Shown piece after piece: positions 1 through 13,512 of a DNA stretch of 64,000 bases (positions are counted from its first letter, which is position 1; every line of letters begins with the position of its first letter). The notes under the pieces were generated by a model that was not told where the DNA came from, made no database searches, and worked only from the letters and a program-made list of their open reading frames with translations. The position numbers and the translations under genes are program-made. The DNA comes from Rhopalosiphum padi (lineage: Eukaryota > Arthropoda > Insecta > Hemiptera > Aphididae): the NCBI RefSeq assembly GCF_020882245.1, contig NC_083597.1, positions 24,902,652 to 24,966,651 on the forward strand, read 5' to 3'.

Positions 1-77
1 TGAATGTAGTTGGTGACAGAATGTCGCACACGAACACCACAATAAAAATGAATGGCGAGAGGTTGGATGACAGGTAA
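1..77 (+). CDS. possible C-terminal tail of a plus-strand gene cut by the window edge
   Basis: Read from base 3, the strand is open for 24 codons and ends at a TAA at 75-77. The peptide is hydrophilic, with the stretch NTTIKMNGERLDDR just before the stop. The segment is richer in CG dinucleotides and less AT-rich than the DNA after it, which is how coding exons stand out in this window. Downstream the sequence becomes AT-rich and contains AATAAA-like words near 258 and 562, as a 3-prime untranslated region would. An alternative is that the GTAAAT at 73-78 is a splice donor and the exon continues elsewhere. I recognise no family, and the piece is too short for a confident call. Confidence 0.25.
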   Translation, partial: NVVGDRMSHTNTTIKMNGERLDDR

Positions 78-1377
78 ATTGACTGGTGGATTCTATGATA
101 CGAACTAATAATATTTATATTATGAATTTATGAATGTTATTATATAATGTAACAAAATCGATCAAGATATTTTTGTAAGTGTATTTAAAAGGTGTTGGGT
201 ATTTTGTAAAAAATGTTGATAACGTTTATATATACAGCCTACACGGTACCTATAAGTAATAAAAGTAAATCTAGATAGTTAGGATTATGTTATGATACTA
301 TATACACTCGTATACAGTACTGGGAGTTTTAATTTTAAAATAAACGTAAGTTTTTTTTCCTATAAAAATGTATGGGATTTTATCGACTCCGCTAAACCAA
401 GTGTTGAAAAAGGTATATTGATTCCGTCAGTACAGGTAGTTGAAAACAATATAGATATCGATTCTTTTAATTATAAATTATACGAGACCAGGAAAATACG
501 GAAAAATATAAATTTACCAAACGAATATTACAAGTCGTAATATTATCACGTTAAATTTAAATAAACACCATGTTACTGATACTATATATAAGCAGTTTTA
601 TTGTTCTATAAGTGTGGGTATTATTGAAAACTGAATTATGAAAATAATAAAAAAAAAAATTATTTATAAAACATTTAGTAGTATAATAATAAAAATGTTA
701 TTATTTATTTTTATTATATTATACAGATTATTATATATAATTATAATATTTAGACGATCGATGACTGATTTATTATATTGTAGATTATTAATAGATTATT
801 TTTTATATAATTAAACGTAAAAAATTATTTTTAAATCTACGTTCTATCATTATAGACTATAGTTGTCTGCAATGTGTATTGTAACAAATTATTGATTTTA
901 TTTTTCATTAAAAATTTAAAATATTATGTGAAAATAAATATTTTGCCAAGTGTAAATTTAATTTTAGTTATAATAAGTAAAGTCAAGGAGTAACCAGGAT
1001 GTCCACAAGTAAATATAAGTTTGTGGGGCAATCGATAGATTATTTTAAAACATCCTGTACTGACGAAATCGCTGCTGCAGGTATTGACGGAATCCAATTT
1101 ATAATAAAAATTTAAAAAAATGTACACCGATTGAGCGAGTAATATTTTTTTTACTGACGTGAGCAATACGTACGGACTTTGTATAGCTCAAGTGATTTTA
1201 TTTTATTAATTTTTGACAGTACATTTCTATACTAATATATTTTTAAAGTTGGAGAATTATTAATTATGTTTATTGTATGTAGTTTTATTTTTCATTATTT
1301 TAATTTTTTTTTAATTGAATAGTACATTAGTACACAGCATATAAATCAATTTGCATATAAACCTATTCATATTTATT
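78..1377. other. AT-rich non-coding stretch
   Basis: The sequence is strongly AT-rich with A and T runs. An open frame of 82 codons starts at 292 but has no recognisable domain and no coding-like composition. I see no RNA gene or complete mobile element here. Confidence 0.5.
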
Positions 1378-1478
1378 CGTCCAAACGATATTTTTAGCGG
1401 AATAAGCACTCGTCCAAACGATTTAATATATCTTTCCGCTCGAACAGACCTCAATTTGTGTCAATTCGCTCAAACGGT
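1378..1478. repeat. diverged short tandem repeat, about 30-33 bp period
   Basis: The word CGTCCAAACGA occurs exactly at 1378-1388 and 1411-1421, 33 bp apart. Weaker versions follow at 1441 (CGAACAGACC) and 1468-1478 (CGCTCAAACGG). The linkers share CG-containing words such as TAGCGGAAT and TTTCCGCT. This is an old, decayed tandem array of about four units. No coding function is apparent. Confidence 0.5.
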
Positions 1479-1904
1479 CTATACTCATATTGTTGGCAGA
1501 ATCGACGGATCCCCGAATTTACATAATATCATGTAACCTTTTATACCTGCCATGTTTCGCATGGTAACATATACCATAACCATGCTATTATACTTTTGTA
1601 AACGGTAACCAGCTATAATGCTGCTAAAAAGCGGCAGCAGAAAAACAATATAGGTATAAACCGCGTCTATATTTTCCCAATAATATAATATGATGTGAAA
1701 CGTGTGGGTAGTGTGGCGAGTGTGTGCAAGCGAGTACGTCATGTTACGCGTCAAGAAACTGTACACGGGATGACATAGATTTTTAAAAACTTTTTTTTTT
1801 GCTTTTTCGTTCCCCCGTCGCAGTATATTTATATACCTACACACGTGCTTTATATATTATATATAAGTGTCCTACAGTTTTATTTTATTTTTTTATTTTA
1901 CATT

Positions 1905-2300
1905 TTAAAACAGTAGCCCGCACGCGCGTACCTGGCCTAATTGCCGGCCGTCGGCAACCTCCTACTGTTGTAAGTACACCGCGCCGTACTACGCGTCGCT
2001 TTTAAAATTAGATTCAGATTTGGCATGGCCGCGCGCGGTCTTCTTCATATTCCCGTCCGTCCGACGTGCGCGCGCCGCGAATTCTTCTGCTCTGCGGAGG
2101 TGGCCAACAATTCGTCGCGTTCGATGGCGGTTAAGTCACATTATATGGCACGTCACATCATTATACACGAGACCGGTGACGGCGATCTGAGAAAAACTCG
2201 AGACAAATACTGCGCGGAGAAAAGGTTGCGGTTGTATAGCTGTTGGACTATATTATTATAGTATATAGCTGTGTGACCAGAGAGATCCCGATCGGAGCTA
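1905..2300. promoter_or_regulatory. CpG-rich patch, possible promoter or 5-prime untranslated exon
   Basis: CG dinucleotides are dense here (for example CGCACGCGCG and GCCGGCCGTCGG), while the surrounding kilobases have few. A consensus plus-strand splice donor GTAAGT sits at 1970-1975, right after a CG-rich run, which would suit the end of a short 5-prime exon. Frames are open for 68-78 codons but none shows a domain. The gene it would serve is not visible downstream, so this remains inference. Confidence 0.3.
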
Positions 2301-5300
2301 GGTTACGTCCGCGCTGGTTACGAAATTAATGTCCGGATAGGGCTTAGCTCGAGTTCGTGTACTACATATTACGCTTGTAAATTTTGGTCGATAAATTTCA
2401 TATTTTACCGAACGAAAAACTACTAGTGAAAAACTACTATAGGTGAAATAAGCGTAAATATACCGCACCGGTTATACTGTCGTAAATAATGTACGCAGCT
2501 TCTGTAATATTAAGTACACGCGCTGTGGTGTCAGACAAGCAGACGGCTCACCGCGGGCGTGTTTGCTGTAATGGGACGGAAAATAAACCAATTTTTTTTT
2601 TTGTAAATTCGTGTGGATCGTTCTTATTACGTCTTGTGGCGAAAGACCTACCAATTTAAAGGCCACGGGACTAGTCTACCTACCCCCAGCCCTCCACATG
2701 CCAATTCTACAGGCTACAGTATATATATATATATAATATGAAGTACCTGTATGAAAACGTCCAAGAAATTGCGTTAATATAATAATAATATGTCGAACGG
2801 ATGAACCGGAAATAAGTCGCAGACGTTAAACCGGAATCTCATCATCCTCGTCTCTATAGGCGACGGACTACTAAATTATTACATTATATATTATTATTAT
2901 ACATAGTAAACGTCTACGACGAGCATATAATATAATATATTAAGTCCCGCGATTGGATTCGTTCCAAATATAAACGATCACACTGTACAATGTGCATCAC
3001 ACGAAATGTTAAGCAACGCAGTCGGACACTTTTTTAAATCAAAGCGAATTATTTCACGTAAAATACGATAATACATTCGTTTGTTGGTCAGGTTTTTGAG
3101 TAGGTATTCTAATATTTTTGTTAATTATGGATAGATCAAAAATGCAACACGTTTTTCTTATTGAATGAAAAAAATGTCAAAAAAACAAAATATTAACGAG
3201 TTAATCTAAAACCATCTTAATGGTGTAGTGATTTCTATCCACAAGTTACATAATAATAACTAATAAATTTAAATGAAAATCAAACAAATCGATTAAATAA
3301 ACATTCATCGTGAGGTTACATATATTTTACGAATACTCCTAACCTAGGTATTATAATACCTGTTATTAAATATAACTCGATTCATATAATATTTAAGAAG
3401 GTCGTTCTACTTTTCTTGAAAATGAAATTGCATCATTAAAAACAAATTTGTATTCGTATAAATAAATATATACTATAAAAAATTCTCTTAACACAGAAAA
3501 ACGATCATTATTTTATAACAATATCCAATTTTGTAGTATTTGAATTTAAAATTAAAACAGCTACATAAAAATTGTACAGATGTATTTTCGAAATTTTTAA
3601 ATATCCATAAAAATAACTCATGAGTCATGACAAAGAACTTTATACTAAATTTTCAATCTTTTTACCAAAAATAAAAACAAAAACCTAATCGTGTGTATAA
3701 AATTCCAGTTTGAATTTTAGTGAAAATATCTAGTAATATCTTTAGTTATTCCTTTCAGAATTAAAACTAAATCTTACTACCTAAATAAAATTTGTACTAG
3801 AAATCGAATTCTCAATTTTGAAGATGGAGTTAGTTTTTGCTCCAAAATGACATTACAGACACATTAAAAAGGGCACACATAATTTTAAGACCGTAATACA
3901 TTCCCCCTAATCTAATACTCAGTAAGTTACTAAAATGATTTTATTTTAAATATAACATCATAATGATAAATTTAATATGCGTATTAAACACTTAAATAAT
4001 ATTATATGGTATTAAACAAACATTGTTTTTATTATCACAAATAGATATATAATTATTACAAGCATTAACTATTGTTGTTTTTTAGATTATACTTTAATGT
4101 TGATATATTTTTGGAGTATTTTTTATACTAGAATGAAAATTTAATTAAATATTTCATTAACAAGAGTGTATACATTTTATTAAAAGAGTAAAATAGAATT
4201 TGTTATGTTAAACAATAATATTTCTTAAGTGCACAGTTTAATTAAAACTCATTTAGTCTAGGAATAAATTAATAAGGTGTTGTAATTTATACCTTCATAT
4301 TTTAAATGTATAAATAAATATTAAATATAAAAAAATTGAAGGTGAAACTTATAATGCCATCGCAAGAGTAATATGTTTAATATTATTTTTTCTTCTATCA
4401 CACAATATAGATTTAAATAAAATAGAAAATATTCTTTTACATAAATACCCTTTAAGTTTTTAAGAATGCATTTATTTATTTAAATTATAAAACAAAATTA
4501 AACGATGCTTAATAAAATATGACTTTGAAATGTATAGAAATCGTAACATTCAAAAAAAAAATTAAATGCATTTGTTTTAATGATTTATAACCATCTATAG
4601 GTAAATGTCACTATCAGAAAATGTATACATCAAAAAAACGCTTTGAAATCGAATAATTTTGCAATGCCTTTTTTTTAAATTACAAATAGTTTTATAACTA
4701 AAATTAAAGTTTAAAGAATTTATTGAGTGCTAATACATTTTTTGTTTGTAAAATCGAGAAAAAGCTACAAAAACACTAATTTAAAAACGGACGCTTAAAA
4801 AAATTAAAACTATCTATATTATAAATACTTTTGTAATAAATTCAAAATAAGATTTCAAATTGTCATTTAACACCCACAAGTACATCCGAAGTGGGCCATA
4901 GGAACTGTTTTGAGTGATGTACAATAATAATTTGAGGACCACCACAGCGACATTGGATTTTAGAACGATTTATTATACCGCGTGACACCGATCGTGCATT
5001 TTTGTAACATATATTAATTATTTTGCTTCAGATCAGTAAATAATTTGAAAATCAAATGCATTGTTAATAATGTTGATTAATGTGATGAATAACGTCGGTA
5101 TTGAAAATAATTTACAAAGTTCTCTAAATAATTAAACAGAATAATAAATTTAAAAAGTAGTGTTTTTAAATAAACATTGAGTTAATGGTTTTCATTTGAT
5201 TGCATATAAACATTTTACTACTTCAAATGAAAATATTTACATAAACAAAACTTTTTAATTTCGTTTATCACTTCAGATGTTTCGTTATATTTTACATGTA

Positions 5301-7294
5301 ACATTCCGAAATTGTAGTTTGCACTTGTGTATGTTAGTACCTAAGTAATAAATTATATAAAATAAACGCAATGAAAAATTCAATCAATAATGTGGTCTAG
5401 CATTTATTTCTCTGCAGTCTAGATTAATAAAATATTGATAATATTAAGTCCATTATCATTATACGATCTGTTAATACGTAATAAATATTATAAATTTAAA
5501 TTCCATTTTTTTTCCATCGCGTAAGCGCCCATTTCTTTGAAAAATATAAAATTATCTCATCCTAGCGCCTCTCATCGAATCACTAAATATCAATATCAAT
5601 ATTTTATAAGCCTATGTGTACATGACGTATTTATGTTATTATACATTAGTCTAAAAAGATAGTGCGTAATAGCAATTATATTGTTAAATAATATCATTAA
5701 ATACGTATTATCAAAAAAACTACTAAAATCTAAAAAAAATATGAAGGTTGCGGCATAATACTATAATACCGAAGACTAATTTAACTTTACCGACGCCCAC
5801 GACTATTACATAAATCCGGCACAATTTGAAAACGGTATTTTTTTATTGGACGCGAGCGCTCCAAAAAACAAATGATTTCCTATACGCTTTCTTTGCGAAC
5901 AAAACGCAAAAAATGTTTTAACCGGAATATTAGGATATCTGTTTAGGTATATATGAGCAGAAGTATATCATATTCAGGAAGGTAAAATATTATTTTCGGT
6001 ATAGCATTGTGTTGTATCGCGTGGGTCTGCCAATTCGTATACTATAGTACCTAAACATTCACCACCAATATTAAAAAAAAAAAAAAAAAACGAACCGGCC
6101 GAAAGTGGTGTTTCCTTGTTTTCTGAATATATCAGACTATACAATATATAATAAAATACTTTTTCGAAAACATCGGGCCAAAACGGTTGCGATCAATAGC
6201 TATATTATATTATGCACGCAAATGACACCCAAATATTGATTATAGTATTCCTAACAAAAAATGCACTACGGCATTTAAAGCACGTAGCCTGTAATAATAA
6301 TATATATATATATATATATTTAAAATACAAAATGTTCATCTCTAATTACGTTTCACATACCCGTATTTAACTAAAGAAATGATTAATATTTTTTTCACGT
6401 CCCGTTCGCTTTCAAGAATCGCAGTTCAATTTATCTCGCTTTCCTACCTATAACAAGTCGTAATATAACGAATTGAAGAATATCTATTTTAATTACAATC
6501 CGATTTATAAACTGATAACGTATTTGCTAAATTGAATGTAAATAATTGCAATGATTGCCTATTAATATATGTTAATAAGCTATATGGCAACGTACATTGT
6601 ATCTTTACCCTTTGCGGGTGTTAAACCATGAAATAAATAATATGTACCACACCTCGTTTTCACCGACATAGTGACACGGCAACAAGAAAAACATGGTAGC
6701 AAATCAGGTATATTTAAATAATTATACTCGTAGCACAAATCATAATATTACATTAAAATGCCCAACTGATTTCATAATAATATCTTACTACTTTTTTTTA
6801 TTATTATTATTTAAATTACACGTGAACACGACAATAGTTTGATTGTGTAACTTGGCATAGTTGACAATTAAAACGATTGTAGCTTTTGTGTCTTATTATG
6901 TTCTGAACAATATAGTTGATAATATTATTGCTGAACTACTATGTGCATTAAAAAAAAAAAAAAGTTATTAGCAAACAGCATACATTATAATATATTTTAA
7001 TCACGTACAGTTTACTTTAAATATTGTATGTTTATTATTAAAAATTAAAGTATATTTTTATTATATGATATTAATATAGTTATTTAGGTAAATATTAAAA
7101 ATAAAATCTGTAATTTTAGTTTATAACATGTTTTTTAAATAAAAACCATATATTTTCGTTTTTACTTAAAATCGTTTCTTCTATAAAAATTTGTTTTTAA
7201 ACTTATATTAATTGCTATACACTGATTTTTTTTAATATTTTTCCTTAATTTGAAAATTATTGTTGACATAAACTGTCGAAAATAACATAATATG
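2301..7294. other. AT-rich gene desert
   Basis: No open frame beyond about 65 codons and no recognisable protein. It contains simple sequence such as an alternating TA run near 6300-6320 and A runs near 6076 and 6950. The part from about 3580 to 3900 vaguely resembles the dispersed repeat that is clearest at 62.8-63.7 kb: a shared order of ACTCATGA-like words, then a GACATTACAGACACAT-like word and ACATTCC. That resemblance is too weak to call a copy. Confidence 0.5.
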
Positions 7295-7510
7295 AACCGG
7301 AATGGTCATTATAAATAAAATAATTATTTAATTCTCCAAAAATAAACGTCAATACATCGGTATAGTCATTATAAAACATCACAACAATGAAGAAACTATA
7401 AAAAATAGTAAATAGAACATGGAAGTTTTACCAAGACCTTTAATATAAGTTCATTAAACCTAATTGTCACTAAAAACCGGTGTCATTTTAAACGATTTCT
7501 AATGTTTTAA
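7295..7510 (+). repeat. dispersed repeat, copy A
   Basis: This segment shares a series of words in the same order with a segment 3 kb downstream: GGTCATT, then CCAAAAATAAACGTCA, GTCATTATA, AAACAT, a CCA-AGAC/GGAC block, TCATTAAACC, and finally an A-GATTTCTA end. The copies differ by small indels and substitutions, so this is an old interspersed repeat rather than a recent duplication. No terminal inverted repeats or coding sequence were recognised. Confidence 0.5.
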
Positions 7511-10314
7511 GAATTTTTAAAAAAATACATCAAAATCATTAAATTTACAACGGTTCATCAAAACAACGTTTACAGAGTTTCACGATAAAATCGGTTATAT
7601 TAGATTAAGATGATTAATGAATATTTTATTTCTATTGCAGGATTATAATATTTGTATGCATATATTATTTATACGATTTACGTTACTTAACGATTATCTA
7701 TCGAGCGTAAATGTATACACACAGATAATTAACTATTAATATATGCTATCAAATAGCTTACATGATTTAAGGTCTTTGTAAGTATGTGTTTTTTATTCAT
7801 GCCTATATTTCATAAATTCAATAACACAGACAGAAGTATGGTACTAACTATAGTAGCATTATAATTTAAAATCATTATTATTTTTTAAAACCAAATATTG
7901 TTTAAGACGCTTATTTTTCTTCAAAACAACAGAATATAATTTATTTAAAAAAAACATAATGTATAAAATATAATATATTATATGAGTATCTATTAAATGC
8001 ATTCATGTACATGCACACGGGTACAACTCATGAAACAAATCACACATCTTAACATTAATTTCTAGGGCCTTTTGATGACGTATGGCATGAAGTTTTTGTT
8101 GTTTTTTTTAAAAAAATAATAAATAGTGCATAAAAATGTGTTCAAGTAAAACGGTGTTTGAATTAAACTTTTAAATTAGAAAACAAAAATTAGTAAATAT
8201 GAACCGAGTCGACTCGTTCTGCTCATCTGAAATCGATGTATGACACTAATTACGTTTGATCAAATACAATTTAATAGTATATTAATATTGTATTGGGGCG
8301 AAACCAATAGTTCGACAACATCAACTAGAATCCTTAGCTTGGTAAAATCTTTAATAATATTCTATATGGTTTAAGGACGACAAAAATGTCCGTCTTCAAT
8401 GGGCTTTACATTATACGCAGGCACTCGGAAACACGCGCGCGGGCGCCTCATTAATTTGTCATCCGTCGTCACCATGATCGTTAAACGCATAATATTATAA
8501 TCAAAACGAGTAGTTTATGCGGTGGCAGATCTGGTGGTACATAATGCGATATAGCACTAGTTTTCTTTATCTGCACGTGTCAATCATAAATCTGGTTGAC
8601 AGTCATATTATAGTATTGCTATGCCGAATAAAATAGTTTGTATAATATAGTTGTTATGTATATATATATTATAACGATATATAGATACATATTTTCCCAT
8701 CAAGCCTTTTACACCCGCCGAAAAGTCTATAATAAACCATCATCGCGTTTTCTGAAAGATATTATACAATAATAAATATTATTATTGTTATTATCACCAC
8801 GTTAACGATTCGGCGGGCTTACATCCGTCAACAGCGATTTTGACGGTCGTTAAATGCACGGAAGGAAACACGCGGCGCCGCGCGCCATTATGTAATGCAA
8901 ATATTATAATATATTATTATGTACCCTATACAGGGTGATTCATTTATCACTTAACGGTCATTTCCTCGGATAAGTTAAGTTTGTATGTTTTTGAAAATTT
9001 GTTTTCATATCATTTTAAATCATAACAACACAACGCGGCGTTTTGACATTTAAACTTTATTAATTAATTACTGGTTCGTAATTCTATTTTAGTGCATAAA
9101 CATCGTCAAGAGAAATGTTCTGCTTCGGAATATAAGTATAAAAACGTATAATGTCATTTGAAAATGAAAAAAAAAAACTTTAAAAAAATCTATAACGGTA
9201 CAAAATTTTTTTTTTCAAAAATGTTGTTGAAACGGGTCTTAATCTGTTCCAGTAAAGAAAAAATGTTTCATAACTCACTCATATGTTTTACATTCACATA
9301 AAAAATTACTGTTTAGAGATAATACAATCGCCTTGCGGGATATACATCTCGAGGTTAAACCTCGTCGGCGATTGCGGTACGGTGGGTTGGGGGAGTGGAT
9401 GTAAATCCGTAGAACGCCAAAATCCGTCATAGTATAACATGGTACGTACATATGACGTACATAGGTACACGTATATTATAATATATATATATATATGCGC
9501 GAATCATACGTGCTTGCCGGCAAACATGAATATAAGTAGCCGAAATTAATACATTGTTATGCATACGTATAGATAATATATATTATAACTCGTATGCGCA
9601 CTGAACGAACGTTTTGAATACGAATCGAAATCTATAATGTATATATTATACGAAGGTATTAAACTTCCTCTATAATAATAAGTCATGATAACAGGCGGGA
9701 ATGTTATACACACGAATAATATACTATAAATATTATTATACACGACGATATTATATGCATATTACCCATACGTAATATAATAATGTTTCAATGCACTGGC
9801 GATGATAAAAAAAAAACAAAAAACCGTCGCGCTAACTGTGCACAGGCGATGTTTAATATATTTTGGTGGCTCATCATGAGTGGCGGCCAGCGACTTGACA
9901 CCTGCGTTAAACTATGTAATCATCCTTCTACAACAGTCATGGACTGAATGCCTGCTTGAAATTTCTCGAAAATTTAAAACGTTTTCAGTGTTCTGCAAAC
10001 GTATATAATATAACGTAATATGTACTAAAATTGTAATTCGTTTAATTTAAATTTATATTGCTTCAAAAGTCTAAAATACTATATCCGCAACATCAGCCAC
10101 ATACCAAACTTATGGGGGGGATGCTCGTTATGTCTCCCCTAAGAAATTTATATAATTATATTCGAGTGCATGATAATCGTGTATGAATCAATAGTAGGTA
10201 TACTTATGTACAATATTTAGAATGCTCTCTATAGTGGTGTAAGAATTTTACATTAATTGTTTAATATTTTGCCGTATCTTAAAACTGAATACCGTCATAT
10301 CGATAATGTCACTC
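7511..10314. other. AT-rich stretch with slightly CG-richer islets
   Basis: No supported gene. Modest CG enrichment occurs at about 8420-8480 (ACACGCGCGCGGGCGCC) and 8810-8885 (GCGGCGCCGCGCGCC). A purine-rich GGTGGGTTGGGGGAGTGG stretch lies near 9380. Alternating TA runs lie near 9480. None has an associated open frame. Confidence 0.4.
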
Positions 10315-10525
10315 GTCATATATTGCGTGGTCATTTTAGATAAAATATTTATCTAAATTTACCAAAAATAAACGTCAGTCATTATATCCACGTAACCATA
10401 TAACATCATAATAATCTATCAAAATCATCATATAAAACATAAGAGTTTAGCCAGGACGTTTAGTTTAAGGTCATTAAACCCGGTATGTCAGTACGATCGA
10501 CATCGTTATAAAGGATTTCTATTCT
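10315..10525 (+). repeat. dispersed repeat, copy B
   Basis: This is the partner of the segment at 7295-7510, in the same orientation. The clearest shared words are ACCAAAAATAAACGTCA, AAAACAT and GGTCATTAAACC. Minus-strand open frames of 60-75 codons overlap it but are AT-rich and unlike any family I know. Confidence 0.5.
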
Positions 10526-13398
10526 ATATAATATTATCAACACATTTTGGATGTTAACAGAATTGAAATCCTTTAAAACCTCACTTAAGTGATGTACAAT
10601 AATGCACTCTATATTATACAAAGTTTTGGCACTGGTAGCCATATATAAGAATAATTTCAATAACCAGTAATCCTTTAACATAAAAGAATTCTTTTAAATT
10701 TACATCGCACCCAAACAGAATTAACTTCATTATTGGAAGGTTTCTTCATTCAAGTATATACTAAGCCACCTATAACACTTAAACTTTGTATAGGTTGTTT
10801 AATAAAAATAATAAATGTTAAAAAAAATATATTTAGGTAGACAAAAAATGATATATATAAATTATGTAATTGTTCAGATACTAAGTTTTGCGTATAAACC
10901 GACTCTATATAACTGTTTAGCTCGATTGCATCCATAAAATACATGTAAGTACTATGTGACTAATAAGGTACCACAAAAAATATAACAAAACATATTGGAT
11001 AAAATTATTTCACTTTATAAATCTGTAAATATTTATTAGAATTTAATTTAAGAACCATCCAAAAGTCTCGAGGGGAAGTTAGAAGAGTATATCAATATCG
11101 ATACATATCACATTGTTCACATTTTTATACGTTGGAAAATTAAAACGTCACGCAAAACACGCAGTGTCTGCAGTAAACACGCAAAACTTACAATACAGAC
11201 TTTCGTATACTAAAATACACAAACACACACATATATATAATATATTATCTCCATAATCCAATCCAAATTTAAAGTTTTGGTCCTATCAAAATGCGTCGTG
11301 CGCATGAAACTGTCAATTTTTAAATGTCTACTGTTTCATAATAAATATATGTGCTAAGCTTCGAAAAGTTTTAACGAGGAATATAATACATGTCTAAAAC
11401 ATATTTGAGGCGTTATATTTCTCACATATCGTAACTAATACATTTTAATACTTTTTTCAGTGATAGATGACATGTTATGAATTAAGGCATACCCATACAG
11501 GCTAGATTTATTATTTTCATGAAATTTATTTTTATATAACTATATTATAAATGTATAATATAGAAATGAAACATTAATTTTCCGTCTGACTTTGTTAAAT
11601 ATATGAAATATTAGGTTTTTATGATTAATTTTGGGTTTTTAGAAGATCGAATAGTATTTGATAATACAATTTCTATCTATGTTCTTTAGTTATTTAAAAA
11701 ATGCACATATTATTTAATTTTGTTTAGTACAACCAAAAACGATTTTAGATTACTAGAATTATTCAGTCTTATTTGCCAAGTATATTATAAAAATTACTAA
11801 TAACAGTATAAAATGCTTTTTGGACGATAGTTTTTTTTTAAATATAATATGATTAATATAAATATCAGCAATTATACTACAGTTAAGATATCATTGTAGA
11901 AATAATAAAAATTCATGAATTTAAATATCACGGATTGTTATAAAACATGATAAAATGTTGAATTGTTTAGCATTTTAATAATTTTAAATACCTATTCAAA
12001 CGACTGACATCATACATCATTATTAGACAATAAAGTGAAAAATATTGAGCGGTATTCTTCACCGCTTAAATGTATTAACTTAAATAGAATAATAAAAACT
12101 AAATCTAAAAAAATTTTAAATTTATTCCTCAATCCGTATTTTGGAAAAAGTCCAACTCGACGCTTAAGTAAATCAAAGAATAATCAACTAAATAACTTAG
12201 TACGACAAAATATTTTTTTACAGAAAAAAAATCGTTTAAAATGTGTTTATTCTTAGTACCATTAAACACAATACAATGTTTTATTAAGTTATTATGCAAT
12301 GTGATTATTAAAGCCACGTCACATATCTACCATTTTGAAGAATAAATTAACATACAATACAAGCATGCTTACATGTATAAATATGTATATGTGTACATGT
12401 ATATGTATATGCATACAGTAAGTACATTTATATTATACCAAAATCCTATCCAATAAGTGGCAGTCAATAATGAAAAAAAATGTGTTATTAACTGTTAACA
12501 AAATTAATTCATTTTGAAAAAAACAACTGTTATCAACCATTTATGTATCCACTGACGATGAAATATTCACGATGGTCAACCATAACAAAGGTAAAATATA
12601 CTTGCGATATATAAAATATAACATTATATTCGTCGATTCGCAAATGTATTAAAATTAAATTGTGAAATGTGCAGAAAAAATGATAAAATATCAACATTCT
12701 CTAATCCCTATACACTAATAAATAATTCTGTATTGTTACATAATTTCATATTTCGTTGTATTTATAATACCCGTTATGAATTTGGCCGCTGTACATAAAA
12801 TAGTATCCGGACAACCGTGTATAACTGTATATAGTGTCAAATTCCCAGTCTCGACAGTCAAAACCGGGCACTGTTCGCTGCGGTACTCTGCATTACAGTG
12901 GACAAGTTCGACTGCGAACTACTCACTAATTGTGTATTATATTATAACATAATATTGTTGTACTATATACCTGCACATTAACTATGGCAATTGTTTAAAA
13001 CTAGCGATTTTAATTTTAACTTTTTATTTTTAAATCTGGAATTAAAATACCAATAAAAACGTCAATGAAACAATAACATTCGTTGAAATATTATTAACCC
13101 CGGAGGAAATGCCATAATTCATAAGTACGATGGATATTTAAAGCATATATTATATAATTATATACCGTATATCCGTGTGTAGCTCTAAACCGAGTGATAT
13201 TTTTTATATAATTTTAAGTCGTTAAAAACAACATTTTTCTAATTAATATATTTTTATTATTTTTTACCGGTACCCTATTTGAAATATTTTACTCTTTAAA
13301 CGACAATACGCATTTTTATGTCTTATTCCAAAGCAGAATGTTTTTTAAAGCACCTACTTATCGATGTACACAAAATTAATTATCTACGAGTAGTTCAT
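10526..13398. other. AT-rich stretch without a supported gene
   Basis: The longest open frame is 73 codons from 12035. It is lysine- and asparagine-rich, as expected from AT-rich sequence, and has no recognisable motif. A TATGTACA-type simple-sequence run spans about 12370-12425. Confidence 0.45.
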
Positions 13399-13512
13399 GA
13401 GTTATAATTATTTCAAGATTAGATGAACGGTGTGTAGTGGTATAAGGGTATCCCGCATAATATTGGTCCACTACTCCGCTCATCGAATCTTTAAATACTA
13501 ATTAGTTATAAC
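13399..13512. repeat. imperfect long inverted repeat (hairpin, MITE-like)
   Basis: The core arms are 13416-13440 and 13468-13490. Both read AGATT-x-GATGA-x-CGG followed by TAGTGG after a short gap, once on each strand, with about 27 bases between them. The complementarity continues outward more weakly, with GAGTTATAATTA on the left and TAGTTATAACTG on the right. The whole could be a small inverted-repeat transposon or a transcribed hairpin. No target duplication was identified. Confidence 0.5.

Noticed and set aside
1..77. Resemblance of the opening peptide (VNVVGD-like) to the end of a dicarboxylate/glutamate transporter
   Set aside because: Only about six residues fit and the following residues do not match the family pattern, so no name was given.
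292..540. 82-codon open frame on the plus strand
   Set aside because: No motif, no splice context and ordinary AT-rich composition; a stop lies just upstream. It could be 3-prime untranslated sequence of the partial gene at the window edge.
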